This document shows positions 46,462 to 55,682 of a DNA stretch of 64,000 nucleotides, piece by piece. Made by a program: the position numbers and the translations under genes. The DNA comes from Methylobacterium tardum (lineage in GTDB: Bacteria > Pseudomonadota > Alphaproteobacteria > Rhizobiales > Beijerinckiaceae): the NCBI RefSeq assembly GCF_023546765.1, contig NZ_CP097484.1, forward strand, positions 4,409,501-4,473,500, read 5' to 3'. Below the pieces are notes generated by a model. The model had not been told where the DNA came from. It did not search any database and saw nothing but the letters and a program-made list of their open reading frames with translations. Numbering within the stretch: the first letter of the stretch is position 1; each line of letters begins with the position of its first letter.

Positions 46462-48458
46462 TCGGCCGGCACCGCGGCCGGGAGCGGCCGGGCCTTCGCC
46501 TTGGCGGGGACACCCACGCGCATCCGACGGTCGGTGAGCGAGAGCCCGCCGCCCAGCGCCATCACCACGGCCCCGAGCCAGATCAGCAGCACCAGCGGCT
46601 TGTAATACAGCCGCAGGCCGACACCGCCGTCCTGGCTCATCTCGCCGAGGCTGGCATAGACTTGGCTTGCACCGATCGTCAGCAGCCCGGATTCCGTCAC
46701 CGCCATCTTGCGGCTCGGGTAGAAGCGCTTGCCGGTGTCCACGTGCCCGACCTCGTCACCGGAGCGGGTCCGGATCGTCAGGCTGGCGGCGGCCTCCTCA
46801 TAGTTGGGACCCTGGCGGGGGCCGACGCTGTCCAGGGTCGCCACGTAGGGCCCGGTCGCAAGGCTCTGGCCGGGCTTGAGGGTCGCCAGCCCTTCGGTAG
46901 CCCAGCCCTGGGCGGCGATGCCCAGCACCACGACGCCGACACCGGCATGGGCGAGCGCGGTGCCCCAGGCCGAGCGCGGTAGGCCGACGGCGCGGCGTCC
47001 GATCTGTCCGAGCGAGCGCGCCCGGCTGGCGCCGTAGCCGCGGGCCCGCGACACGACCTCCAGCGCGGAGCCGATCAGCAGGTAGGCACCGAGCCCGATC
47101 CCCACCGGCGCCATGACCGGGCCGCCCCAGGTCAGGGCCAGCACCGCGAAGCCGACGACCAGGGCCACCGCGAGCGCGGCGAACAGGCGCTGGGCGGCGG
47201 CGAGCACGTCGCCGCGCTTCCAGGCGAGCGCCTGCCCGAAGGGCACGATCAGGAGGAGCGGGATAGCGAGCGGCACGAAGGTGGAGTTGAAGAAGGGCGG
47301 CCCGACCGTGATCTTCTCGCCGGTCAGCATCTCCAGCACCAGCGGGTAGAGGGTCCCGACCAGCACGGTGGCGCAGGCGGCCACCAGGAACAGGTTGTTG
47401 AGGACGAGCGAGCCCTCGCGGGAGATCGGGGCGAACAGGCCGCCCTGCCGCAGCAGCGGCGCCCGCCACGCGAACAGCGTCAGCGAGCCGCCGATGAACA
47501 GCACCAGGATCGCCAGGATGAACACGCCGCGCGTCGGGTCGGTGGCGAAGGAATGCACCGAGGTGATCACGCCCGAGCGGACCAGGAAGGTGCCGATCAG
47601 CGAGAGCGAGAAGGTCAGGATGGCGAGCAGAACCGTCCAGACCTTCAGAGCGTCGCGCTTCTCCATCACCACGGTGGAGTGCAGCAGCGCCGTTCCGGCG
47701 ATCCACGGCATCAGGGAGGCGTTCTCCACCGGATCCCAGAACCACCAGCCGCCCCAGCCGAGCTCGTAATAGGCCCAGTAGGAGCCCATCGCGATGCCGA
47801 GGGTCAGGAAGCACCACGCGGTCAATGTCCAGGGTCGCACCGCCCGCGCCCAGACGGCGTCGATGCGCCCATCGATCAGCGCGGCCACCGCGAAGGCGAA
47901 GCTGATCGAGAAGCCGACATAGCCGACGTAGAGGAGCGGCGGGTGGATCGCGAGGCCCGGATCCTGCAGCAGCGGGTTGAGGTCGTTGCCCTCGACCGGC
48001 GCCGGGATCACGCGGCTGAACGGGTTCGAGGTCGTGATGATGAACAGCAGGAAGACGAAGGTGATGAGCCCCTGCACGCCCAGCGTGCTGGCCCGCAGCC
48101 GCGGCGGCACGGAATTCCTGGCCGCCGCCACGCAGGCGCCGAACAGCGTGAGGATCAGGACCCAGAGGAGCATCGAGCCCTCGTGATTCCCCCAGACGCC
48201 GGAGATCTTGTAGATCAGCGGCTTCTGGGTGTGCGAGTTCTCGACGACGTTCTGGACCGAGAAGTCGGACGTCACATGCGCCCAGGTCAGCGCCGCGAAG
48301 GCGAAGAGCACGCAGCCGAAGGCGCCCAGAGCCGCCTGCGAGGCGGTCTGGCGCAGGGCCGGGTCGCCGGTGCGCGCCGCCCAGATGGGCATCACCATCT
48401 GGACGAGAGAGATCGCGAGCGCGAGCGCGAGCGCGAAATGGCCGGTCTCAACGATCAT
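46458..48458 (-). CDS. ccmF: Heme lyase subunit CcmF (CycK)
   Basis: A 666-residue polytopic membrane protein with about 15 spans. The Trp-rich heme-binding segment is WGGWWFWDPVENASLMPWI near residue 235, preceded by WGNHEGSMLLWVLIL, and the periplasmic loops contain conserved His residues. CcmF with CcmH and CcmI attaches heme from CcmE to apocytochromes c. The length is standard. It begins ten bases after the ccmE stop. Confidence 0.96.
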   Translation of the reverse strand: MIVETGHFALALALAISLVQMVMPIWAARTGDPALRQTASQAALGAFGCVLFAFAALTWAHVTSDFSVQNVVENSHTQKPLIYKISGVWGNHEGSMLLWVLILTLFGACVAAARNSVPPRLRASTLGVQGLITFVFLLFIITTSNPFSRVIPAPVEGNDLNPLLQDPGLAIHPPLLYVGYVGFSISFAFAVAALIDGRIDAVWARAVRPWTLTAWCFLTLGIAMGSYWAYYELGWGGWWFWDPVENASLMPWIAGTALLHSTVVMEKRDALKVWTVLLAILTFSLSLIGTFLVRSGVITSVHSFATDPTRGVFILAILVLFIGGSLTLFAWRAPLLRQGGLFAPISREGSLVLNNLFLVAACATVLVGTLYPLVLEMLTGEKITVGPPFFNSTFVPLAIPLLLIVPFGQALAWKRGDVLAAAQRLFAALAVALVVGFAVLALTWGGPVMAPVGIGLGAYLLIGSALEVVSRARGYGASRARSLGQIGRRAVGLPRSAWGTALAHAGVGVVVLGIAAQGWATEGLATLKPGQSLATGPYVATLDSVGPRQGPNYEEAAASLTIRTRSGDEVGHVDTGKRFYPSRKMAVTESGLLTIGASQVYASLGEMSQDGGVGLRLYYKPLVLLIWLGAVVMALGGGLSLTDRRMRVGVPAKAKARPLPAAVPAE

Positions 48459-48468
48459 GCCGGCTTCC

Positions 48469-48981
48469 TCACCGCTCGCTGCGGGGACCGAGCGTCCCGT
48501 CGGCCGAGGCGGTCGCCGGCTTCGGGGCGGGCCCGCCCTTGTTCGGGCCGCCCTCCTGCCAGCGCCCCTGCGCCTTCAGGGCGTCGGCGACCTCGCGGGG
48601 CATGTAGGATTCGTCGTGCTTGGCAAGCACCGTGTCGGCGCGGAACCGACCGCCCGGCTCCAAGACACCTTCGGTGACCACGCCCTGTCCCTCGCGGAAC
48701 AGGTCCGGCAGCAGGCCCTTGTACTGGACCTCGACGGTGGCGTTGGTGTCGGTCACGGCGAAGTCCACGACCTCGTCCGGCCCGCGCTTCACCGAGCCGT
48801 CCTTCACGAGGCCCCCGAGACGCAGGCGGGTGCCGGGCGCGATGCCCTGCAGGGCGATGTCGGACGGCGAGCGGAAGAACACGATCGAGCCGCTCATGGC
48901 GTACAGGATCAGCCCCACGGCGAGCGCCAGCACGCTGCCGCAGGCGGCGATCAGGATCAGGCGGCGTTTCTTACGCGTCAC
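48469..48981 (-). CDS. ccmE: Heme chaperone CcmE (CycJ)
   Basis: A 170-residue membrane-anchored periplasmic protein. An N-terminal signal anchor (about 8-30) is followed by a beta-barrel with [16 protein letters not shown] and the heme-binding site [11 protein letters not shown], in which the His binds heme covalently. A flexible Gly/Pro-rich tail ends it. Second gene of the ccmIEFH operon; about 180 bases with no recognised feature separate it from ccmI. Confidence 0.96.
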   Translation of the reverse strand: MTRKKRRLILIAACGSVLALAVGLILYAMSGSIVFFRSPSDIALQGIAPGTRLRLGGLVKDGSVKRGPDEVVDFAVTDTNATVEVQYKGLLPDLFREGQGVVTEGVLEPGGRFRADTVLAKHDESYMPREVADALKAQGRWQEGGPNKGGPAPKPATASADGTLGPRSER

Positions 48982-49162
48982 GATGCGTCCACCCCGCGAT
49001 TCGGCGGGCGAGGATCCGCCCAGGTCCGAACCGTTCTCATTCTACACTCCAGGGTGTCGGCTCCGCACGGGCGCGGGTCAAGGGCAGGCGTCGAGACCGA
49101 TTGTCGTACGGCCGACGCCGCTGCGGACACCGCGCGACCGTGTGGCGCCGGGGGTTGCAGGG

Positions 49163-50644
49163 TCAGGGATTGGCCTTGGCGGGCAAGTCGAGCTCCCGGG
49201 CGAGCCCGTCGAGCCGCGCCACCGCCTCGCTGTTGGCGGCGAGCGCCATCCGGGCGCGGTTGAGGGCCTTCGTCGCCTGATCGCGCTCGCCAAGGACGGT
49301 GTAGGAGCGCACGAGGCGCAGCCAATCGTCCGGCGTGCCGCCCCGGGCTGCGAGGCGCCGGTCGAGGCTCTCGACCATGCCGCGGATGGCGGCGTCGCGC
49401 TCGGCCGGCGGCATGTCGCGCACGGCCGCCATCGCCGCTCCCGTCTCGGCCTGGGCAACCGGTCCGGACGCGGCCGGCGCCCCCGCGGATGCACCGGCCT
49501 GAAGGCCGAGATCGCGGGCGCCCTGCTCCACCTGAGCAAGTCCCTGTGGATCGTTCGCCAGTGCGGTGCGGGCGCGGGCCAGGGCCGCGACGGCCTGGTC
49601 GCGGTCACCCAGCACGGTCCGGGACCGGATCAGCCGCAGCCACTCGTCGGGCGTGCCGCCGCTGGCCTTCAGCCGGGCATCGAGGCCGTCGACCATGCCG
49701 CGGATCGCCGCCTGCTGCTCCGCCGGAATCTGGGGGGCCGCCTTGGGTTCCGCGGCGGGCGGCGGCGGCTCGCCCTTCAGGCGGGCGAGCGTCTGGCGGA
49801 CCACCCCGAGCCAGGGGGCCTCCGGCGGGCTCGCGGCTTCGAGGGTCGTGAGCTGGCGGATCGCCTCGCCGGTATCGCCGGCCTGCTCGGCCGCCCGCGC
49901 GAGGTAGAAGCGCGGCTTCGGCGCGTTCGGATCCTTGGCCTGCGCCTTCTCGAACAGGGCCTTGGCCTCGGGCGTGACGGTGCCGTCGCCCGCCGCCGTG
50001 AGGGCCTCGGCCTGATCGGCGAGGATGTCGGCGGTCTCGCCCTTCAGCCGCGCGATGTTCGCGTAGGCGCGGGCGGCATCGCCGAAGCGACCGGTGCGCA
50101 TGTAGACCGGAGCCAGCACCGCCCAACCGCGGGCGTCGTTCGGGTCGCGGGCGAGGCGCGCCTCGATCTGGCCCACCGCCTTCATCAGCTCGTCGGTGCC
50201 GCCGCGGGCCGCCGCGCGGTCGGCGGCGGTCTGGGCGGGCAGTTCCGGGGAGCCGTAGAGGCCGTAAGCGATCAACGCCACGAGAGGGATGGTCGAGAGC
50301 GCGAAGGCCGAGGCCGCCCGGCGACGGCGCAGCCGCGGCTCGGCCGGGCGTGCCGCCTCGACCACGCCGGCATCCTCGGCCTCGAGCTGCGACTCCCGGC
50401 TCGCCCGCAGCAGGCGGCGCGCCGCCTCGGCCTTGGCCGACTCGGCCTCCTCGGGGGCGATCAGCCCGCGCTCCAGGTCGCGCCCGATCTCGGCGATCTG
50501 ATCCTCGTAGAAGGCGGTCTCGGTGGCGATGGCGCTTCCGCCGGCCTCCCCGGTCGGCACGGAGGCGCGCCGCGACATCGGCCAGAGCAGGCCGAGCACG
50601 GCCGCCGCAGTCATGGCCGCCAGGATGAACCAGATCGCCGTCAT
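49163..50644 (-). CDS. ccmI: Cytochrome c biogenesis protein CcmI (CycH) with internal duplication
   Basis: A 493-residue apocytochrome c chaperone. Two N-terminal spans (MTAIWFILAAMTAAAVLGLL and about 100-120) flank a coiled loop (FYEDQIAEIGRDLERGLI). TPR-like repeats follow (about 155-290). The C-terminal 170 residues contain two similar copies of a block of about 75 residues: AIRGMVDGLDARLKASGGTPDEWLRL... and AIRGMVESLDRRLAARGGTPDDWLRL.... The TPR part of this family holds the C-terminal helix of apocytochrome c. The start at 50644 gives the first span directly. Confidence 0.93.
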   Translation of the reverse strand: MTAIWFILAAMTAAAVLGLLWPMSRRASVPTGEAGGSAIATETAFYEDQIAEIGRDLERGLIAPEEAESAKAEAARRLLRASRESQLEAEDAGVVEAARPAEPRLRRRRAASAFALSTIPLVALIAYGLYGSPELPAQTAADRAAARGGTDELMKAVGQIEARLARDPNDARGWAVLAPVYMRTGRFGDAARAYANIARLKGETADILADQAEALTAAGDGTVTPEAKALFEKAQAKDPNAPKPRFYLARAAEQAGDTGEAIRQLTTLEAASPPEAPWLGVVRQTLARLKGEPPPPAAEPKAAPQIPAEQQAAIRGMVDGLDARLKASGGTPDEWLRLIRSRTVLGDRDQAVAALARARTALANDPQGLAQVEQGARDLGLQAGASAGAPAASGPVAQAETGAAMAAVRDMPPAERDAAIRGMVESLDRRLAARGGTPDDWLRLVRSYTVLGERDQATKALNRARMALAANSEAVARLDGLARELDLPAKANP

Positions 50645-50867
50645 CGAACCTTCGCCAGCAGGCCGGACCGGCCCGCACCTCTCCACGCCATGTGGAGCCG
50701 ACAGCGTGACGCCACGACGCCCCCCGGCGGCGGCACGGTGTCACGCAACTTCACCGCGATGACAAGGCCCGAGGGGGAACCACCCCTCAGCGTGCGCGCC
50801 GACGGCCCCGGTCAAAGCTTGTTGAACACGGCGGTCCCCGACCGCCGGAGCGGCCGAGCATTCGGTC

Positions 50868-52285
50868 TCAATGCGCCGTCGCGCCCACCGGTGCGTCGCC
50901 CGGAACCTCCAGCACGGCCCGCAGGCCGCCCAGAGCCGCCTGCTCCAGCGTGAAGTGACCCCGGTACAGCGCGGCGAGGTCGGCCACGATGGACAGGCCC
51001 AGGCCCGAGCCGGGCTTGGATTCGTCGAGCCGCCGGCCGCGGCCGAGCACAGCCGGGCGCGCCTCCGGCGGCAGGCCGGGGCCGTCATCCTCGATGGCGA
51101 CGACGAGATGGGGATAATCGTCCTTGGAGACCGCCTCGGCCCGGATCGCGACCCGGCCGTGCGCCCATTTCGAGGCGTTGTCGGCGAGGTTGCCGACCAT
51201 CTCCTCGAAATCCTGGCGCTCGCCCCGGAAGCGGAGGCCCGGAGGCACGTGGACATCGTAGGCGATATCCTTGTCGCGGTAGATCTTGCCGAAGGTGCGC
51301 ACGAGGCCGGCCAAGGCCGGCTCGACCTCGGTCGAGGTGCCGAGCGTGCCGGCGAGCGCGGCGGCGCGAGCCCGGTCGAGATGGTAGTTGACCTGGTCGC
51401 GCATCACCGCGGCCTGCTCGCGGATCTTCTGGGCGAGTTCCTCCGGGGCATCGGAGGCGCCGACCTCGTTGACGATGATCGAGAGCGGCGTCTTCAGGGC
51501 ATGGGCGAGATTGCCGACCTGGGTGCGGGCGCGCTCCAGGATCTCGCGGTTGGTCTCGATCAGCAGATTCACCTCGCCGGTGAGCGGGGCGATGTCGCGC
51601 GGATAGGTGCCGGTGATGCGGTCGGCCTCGCCGCGGCGCACGGCGCCGAGCGCGGCGCGCATCTTCTTGAGCGGCGCCAGGCCGAACCGGATCTGCAGCA
51701 GGGTGGTGATCGCCAGCGACAGGCCGAGCAGGCCGAAGGTGATGGTCAGCGAATTGCGGAACCGGTCGACGTCGTTGACGATCTCGTCGGCCGGGCCGGC
51801 GACCCGGACCGTGTAGCGGCCCTCCTCGCCGAGATCGACATCGCGCTCCATGATGCGCAGGAGGCGCCCGTCCTGCCCTTTGCCGTAGCCCTGGCGGATC
51901 TGACCGACCCCGACCTTGCCGTCCGAATCCGTCGCGGGCGGAGCGGCACGCCGACGAGGGAGCGGGAGGTGCGCACGTCCCGCGGCTTCGCATCGGGCTT
52001 GCCGACCTGCCAGTACCAGCCGGACAGGGGCAGGTCGAAGCGCGGGTCGCCGAGCGAGAAGGTCCGGCTCTCGGGATCGTTGGGCGAGACGAGATCGGTG
52101 GCGAGATTGTTGGCGAAGACGAGCAGCCGGCTGTCGAACGACCGCTCGGTGTTCTCGCGATAGAGGGTCGTGAGGATCCAGGCCGCGATCAGCAGGATCG
52201 CCGAACTCGCGAGGAACGCCGACACGGCGAGCCTCACCGCGATGGAGCGGCGGCGCAGGGAGAAGAGGCCGATGAGGTCGATCAT
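50868..52285 (-). pseudogene. feuQ: FeuQ/PhoQ-type sensor histidine kinase, frameshifted
   Basis: An inner-membrane kinase of about 470 residues in two frames. The first (from ATG 52285) has an N-terminal span (LAVSAFLASSAILLIAAWIL) and sensor domain up to RSLVGVPL. The second continues PPATDSDGKVGVGQIRQGYG, a second span, HAMP, the phospho-acceptor His in NLAHALKTPLSIIVNEVG, the ATP site DNASKWAHGRVAIRAEAV, and DDGPGLPPEAR, SGLGLSIVADLAALY. One missing base at about 51940-51942 explains the break. With feuP upstream and ccmIEFH downstream the order is that of rhizobial feuP-feuQ-cycHJKL. In Sinorhizobium FeuPQ controls cyclic glucan export. Confidence 0.85.
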
Positions 52286-52740
52286 CGGTCGCCCGGCGAT
52301 TGAGGCAGCGCGTTCGACTTCGCCGTCGCACGTTGAAAGAGAAATGCGCCCACCACGGAGGCGATGGTCCCGCCGCCTATCGTCCCGGCGACCCAAGGCT
52401 GACCAAGCCAAAGCGCAAAGGCAGAGACCGACAGGGCGGCAACCGCGAACAGCAATGCGCTGGCCTGGCCGCGCACATCACGCCGAATCGCGGCATCGAG
52501 GGCCTGCCGCTCGTAGGTACGCCGATGGTCCGCTTCCATTTCCCATTGGCGGAAGATGCGCTCGGGCGCATCCGGCACCAGACGGCCAAAGTCTTCCAGC
52601 ACGGCCGGCGGGGGCAGTGGTCCTTGCCAGTAACTTCTGCGCCCGACCTCGACCGGCGACTCGCTGCGGGCCGCTGATGCGCCTTGGTCGGTCGGAACAG
52701 GCTGGCGCGCGGCGGTCCTAGTCCTGTTTGACCGGCCCAC
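52282..52740 (-). CDS. DUF2335 membrane protein
   Basis: A 152-residue protein. The DUF2335 signature, SYWQGPLPPPAVLEDFGRLVPDAPERIFRQWEMEADHR, is near residues 37-75. Two spans follow (ASALLFAVAALSVSAFALWL and VAGTIGGGTIASVVGAFLF). The function of the family is unknown; it is common in prophages and accessory gene pairs. The GTG at 52740 has GAGG about seven bases upstream; a GTG 12 bases earlier is an alternative. The start lies inside the 74-residue gene upstream, and the stop overlaps the feuQ start (ATGA). Confidence 0.8.
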   Translation of the reverse strand: MGRSNRTRTAARQPVPTDQGASAARSESPVEVGRRSYWQGPLPPPAVLEDFGRLVPDAPERIFRQWEMEADHRRTYERQALDAAIRRDVRGQASALLFAVAALSVSAFALWLGQPWVAGTIGGGTIASVVGAFLFQRATAKSNALPQSPGDR

Positions 52741-52942
52741 GCGACACCTCACGCTCGATCACGCCACGCAGATCGTTGCCGATTCGGAAAAAGTCGCCGC
52801 GCAAGGCTGCGGCCTCGTCGCGGTGCGGATACGGGATTGGTTCGGAGGCGGCAGGCCAGAGCGAGGCCAAGGCGTCCAGACCGCTCCAGGCACTGAACCG
52901 ACGTGTCCACGGCGCCGGACCAGATTTTTCGGCGGGTGTCAT
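52718..52942 (-). CDS. Small hypothetical protein (74 aa) paired with DUF2335
   Basis: A 74-residue soluble protein. The N-terminal part is Trp/Ala-rich (WTRRFSAWSGLDALASLWP). The C-terminal part, RDEAAALRGDFFRIGNDLRGVIEREV, is a helix that resembles small proteins found next to DUF2335 genes. The last 23 bases overlap the start of the DUF2335 gene, so the two are a coupled pair. It has no function that can be named. Confidence 0.6.
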   Translation of the reverse strand: MTPAEKSGPAPWTRRFSAWSGLDALASLWPAASEPIPYPHRDEAAALRGDFFRIGNDLRGVIEREVSRGPVKQD

Positions 52943-53016
52943 GGCGAGGGCAGATCCGTGGCACAGGCCTGTGTCATGTAGAGCATTTGGCAACGACGCG
53001 ACAACAGCTCTGCCGC

Positions 53017-54177
53017 TCAGACGGGCGGCGGCGCATCGTAGAACACCTCGCCCCGCATCAGCGGGCGCGCCGTGCGGAAGAACGACCCGCGCTCCGCCCG
53101 CCAGCGCTCGCCATCCCGCGTGACGGTGGCATCGGCGGTCAGGATGCCCGACGGCATGCCGACCCGCAGGGCGGCGTCGGTGGGCCGCGCGGCCTCGTGG
53201 ACGAGGCTGCCCTCGATCCGGGCGGCCACCGCGAGGCACAGGGTGGCGGTGAGCGGCAGGGCCTGATGGGGCACGCCGTTGGAGATCACCCGGGCGGTGA
53301 GGTCGATGTCGGCAGCGCGGATCGTCTCGCCGGAGAGGCTGCCGGACTCCCGCGGCGGCGCGACGAGGCCGACGAAGGGCACGTGGACGATGCGGGCCGC
53401 CGCCTCGAGGTCCGGCGCGATGCCCATCGCCACGGAGGCGGCCCGGCGGATCCGCGCCAGACGATCGAGGAGGCCCGGCACAGCCTCCAGGGCGGCGGGC
53501 AGCTCGGTGCCGGCGAGCCCGAGATCGGCGGCGCGGACGAACACGCAGGCATTGGCGGCGTCCACCAGCGAGGCCTCGATCGTGCCGAGACCCGGCACGT
53601 CGAGCTCCTGGCGGACCGCGCCGGTGGGCAGGAGCCGGCCGGTCGTGGCGCCGCCCGGATCGGCGAAGTCGAGGCGGATCGGCGCGCCGGTGCCGGTGAC
53701 GCCGGGGATCGCGAGGTCGCCGCCATAGACCGCGCGGCCGCCCCGGACGGCGAAGCGCGCCTCGATCAGCTTGCGGGTGTTGGTGTTGTAGATCCGCAGC
53801 CGCACCGGGCCGTCCGGGACGTCGGCGAGCCCCTCGTCGACCGCGAACGGTCCCACGGCCGAGAGCATGTTGCCGCAATTGCCCGAGAGGTCGATGCGGC
53901 CGTCGCGGACCACCACCTGCACGAAGGTGTAGTCGATGTCGGCGTCCGGCCGCGCGGAGCGCTCGACCACGCAGATCTTCGAGACCGACGAGACGCCCCC
54001 GCCCATGCCGTTGAGCTGCCGCCCGAACGGGTCGGGGCTGTCCATGGCGGAGAGGAAGACCGGCTCCCAGCCGGCGAGGTCACCGGGCACGTCCCGGCGG
54101 TGCAGCATCAGCGCCTTGCTGGTGCCGCCGCGCATGAACACGGCCGGCAGGGTGCCGGGCCCCGGCACGGCCGTCAC
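53017..54177 (-). CDS. PrpF-like proline-racemase-fold isomerase
   Basis: A 386-residue PrpF-family protein. Signatures are FMRGGTSKALMLHRRDVP near the N-terminus, GNCGNMLSAVGPFAVDEGL in the middle, and RVISNGVPHQALPLTATLCLAVAARIEG in the second half, with the two-lobed diaminopimelate epimerase-like fold expected. PrpF isomerises 2-methylaconitate in propionate breakdown; no prpB, prpC or acnD genes are adjacent, so the substrate here is uncertain. The GTG start at 54177 overlaps the feuP stop (GTGA), placing it in the two-component operon. Confidence 0.88.
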   Translation of the reverse strand: MTAVPGPGTLPAVFMRGGTSKALMLHRRDVPGDLAGWEPVFLSAMDSPDPFGRQLNGMGGGVSSVSKICVVERSARPDADIDYTFVQVVVRDGRIDLSGNCGNMLSAVGPFAVDEGLADVPDGPVRLRIYNTNTRKLIEARFAVRGGRAVYGGDLAIPGVTGTGAPIRLDFADPGGATTGRLLPTGAVRQELDVPGLGTIEASLVDAANACVFVRAADLGLAGTELPAALEAVPGLLDRLARIRRAASVAMGIAPDLEAAARIVHVPFVGLVAPPRESGSLSGETIRAADIDLTARVISNGVPHQALPLTATLCLAVAARIEGSLVHEAARPTDAALRVGMPSGILTADATVTRDGERWRAERGSFFRTARPLMRGEVFYDAPPPV

Positions 54178-54851
54178 ACCCGCGCCGGCGGCTGGTTGGG
54201 ATCCACGAGGTAGCCGAGGCCGCGCACGGTCTGGATCAGGTCGACCGCGAGCTTCTTGCGCAGGCGCCCGACGAACACCTCGATCGTGTTCGAGTCGCGG
54301 TCGAAATCCTGGTCGTAGAGGTGCTCGGTCAGCTCGGCCCGGGACACGACCCGGCCGGTATGGTGCATCAGGTAGGAGAGCAGCCGGTATTCGTGGCTCG
54401 TCAGCTTCACCTGGGCGCCGTCGACGAAGACCTTGCCGGAGCGCGTGTCGAGGGTCACCGGCCCGCAGGCGATCTGGCTGGAGGCGTGCCCGGCAGCCCG
54501 GCGCAGGAGCGCGCGGACGCGTGCCATCAGCTCCTCCATGTGGAAGGGCTTGGTGACGTAGTCGTCGGCCCCGGCATCGAACCCGTCGACCTTGTCGGAC
54601 CAGCGGTCCCGGGCGGTGAGGATGATCACCGGGGTCTTCACCCCGGCCCGGCGCCACTTCTGGAGCACGCTGACGCCGTCGGCCTTGGGCAGGCCCATGT
54701 CGAGGATGATGGCATCGTAGGGCTCGCTCTCGCCGAGATAGCCGCCCTCCTCGCCGTCATAGGCCTTGTCGGCGACGTAGCCGGCCTCCTCCAGCGCGGC
54801 GACCACCTGCCGGTTGATGTCCTTGTCATCCTCCACGACGAGCAGACGCAC
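54174..54851 (-). CDS. feuP: FeuP/PhoP-type response regulator
   Basis: A 225-residue OmpR/PhoP regulator. The receiver has the acidic VEDDKDI, the Asp in AIILDMGLPKADGV (residue 51) and the Lys in DYVTKPFHM. The winged-helix output domain (about 125-220) contains LTSHEYRLLSYLMHHTGRVVSRAELTEHLYDQD and NTIEVFVGRLRKKL, the OmpR-type DNA-binding pattern. Its closest pattern is PhoP/FeuP. The kinase gene lies about 1.9 kb downstream after the PrpF-like gene and two small genes. A PepSY gene lies 35 bases upstream. Confidence 0.95.
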   Translation of the reverse strand: MRLLVVEDDKDINRQVVAALEEAGYVADKAYDGEEGGYLGESEPYDAIILDMGLPKADGVSVLQKWRRAGVKTPVIILTARDRWSDKVDGFDAGADDYVTKPFHMEELMARVRALLRRAAGHASSQIACGPVTLDTRSGKVFVDGAQVKLTSHEYRLLSYLMHHTGRVVSRAELTEHLYDQDFDRDSNTIEVFVGRLRKKLAVDLIQTVRGLGYLVDPNQPPARV

Positions 54852-54886
54852 GGCTCACTCCATTCCAGGACGGGTCAGGCGCCCGC

Positions 54887-55258
54887 TCAATACTGTCCGG
54901 CGACGCTTCCGGTGCGCGCGTCGACAATCACGTGCACGAAATGCCCGTCGCGGCGCAAGGCGGTGAGCATGTAGACGAGCGTGTCTTCGTAACGGCACAG
55001 GCTCGCCCGCTGGATCTCGGCCCGAGGGATGACCGTGCGGGCCGCTCGGATCGCCGCCACGGGCGGGATCACCCGCCGCTCGCCGACCTCCTCGCGCATG
55101 TCGGCGGGCGACAGGCAAGCCTCGATCCGCAGCGGGGCCTGGCTGGAGACGGCGCCCGTTTGCGGAGCCGGTCCATCATCGGCCATGGAGCCGAGGCCGC
55201 CCGCGGCGAGGGCCGCGGCAGTCAGGCTGATGGCAACCAGGGCGATGGTGTAGCGCAT
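54887..55258 (-). CDS. Periplasmic PepSY-like protein, position of FeuN
   Basis: A 123-residue exported protein. The start at 55258 gives a signal sequence (MRYTIALVAISLTAAALAAGG). The mature part has a PepSY-like stretch: VIPRAEIQRASLCRYEDTLVYMLTALRRDGHFVHVIVDARTG, a substrate-like beta-sheet end common in small modulators. In Sinorhizobium, FeuN is a small periplasmic protein encoded just before feuP that holds FeuQ in check. This gene sits in the same place, 35 bases before feuP, so a FeuN-like role is inferred from position and type. Confidence 0.75.
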   Translation of the reverse strand: MRYTIALVAISLTAAALAAGGLGSMADDGPAPQTGAVSSQAPLRIEACLSPADMREEVGERRVIPPVAAIRAARTVIPRAEIQRASLCRYEDTLVYMLTALRRDGHFVHVIVDARTGSVAGQY

Positions 55259-55456
55259 TGGCACGAGATGTGGGGCGCGGGCACTGAATGCGCCCTGAAT
55301 ACGTGGCTGTTGTTCCCTCGCGGTGGAGGCGGCGGGCTGACCGAAAGATCCTGTTCTGCGCGATAGGGCGGTGGGCGGCATCGTGCCGGCACTACGGCCC
55401 GGAACCCGGCTCGGTTCCCCCGACGGCGCCGGTTCGCACAGGCAATGCAGGACGGA

Positions 55457-55681
55457 TCACGGAAACGGTCGCCCGGCGGGCTGCCGGCATCCCGGTTCGG
55501 GCCGGTTCGAGGCCGGCCGCGACGGGGGCGCGGCGGCCAGCGCGGTCAGGATGGCGCCGTCCGATGACCAGCCGCGCGACCCGACCTGCGCACCCAGATC
55601 GAGCGCGATGGCCAAAGCCGCCGCCCCGGAGGCTGCCAGCCAGAGGCGGTCGAGGATTTGATCCCACCGCAGCAGGTGCAT
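55457..55681 (-). CDS. Small membrane protein of the phage-like module (74 aa)
   Basis: A 74-residue protein with one N-terminal hydrophobic segment (DRLWLAASGAAALAIALDLG) and a Pro/Arg-rich tail. The ATG at 55681 lies one base after the stop of the upstream small gene (55683). It is the last gene of the minus-strand phage-like module. No family is recognised. It could be a holin or spanin component by position only. Confidence 0.5.
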   Translation of the reverse strand: MHLLRWDQILDRLWLAASGAAALAIALDLGAQVGSRGWSSDGAILTALAAAPPSRPASNRPEPGCRQPAGRPFP

Positions 55682-55682
55682 C

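Noticed and set aside
51746..52285. Programmed frameshift in feuQ
   Set aside because: No slippery heptamer or following pseudoknot is evident, and similar breaks occur in many unrelated genes in this window.
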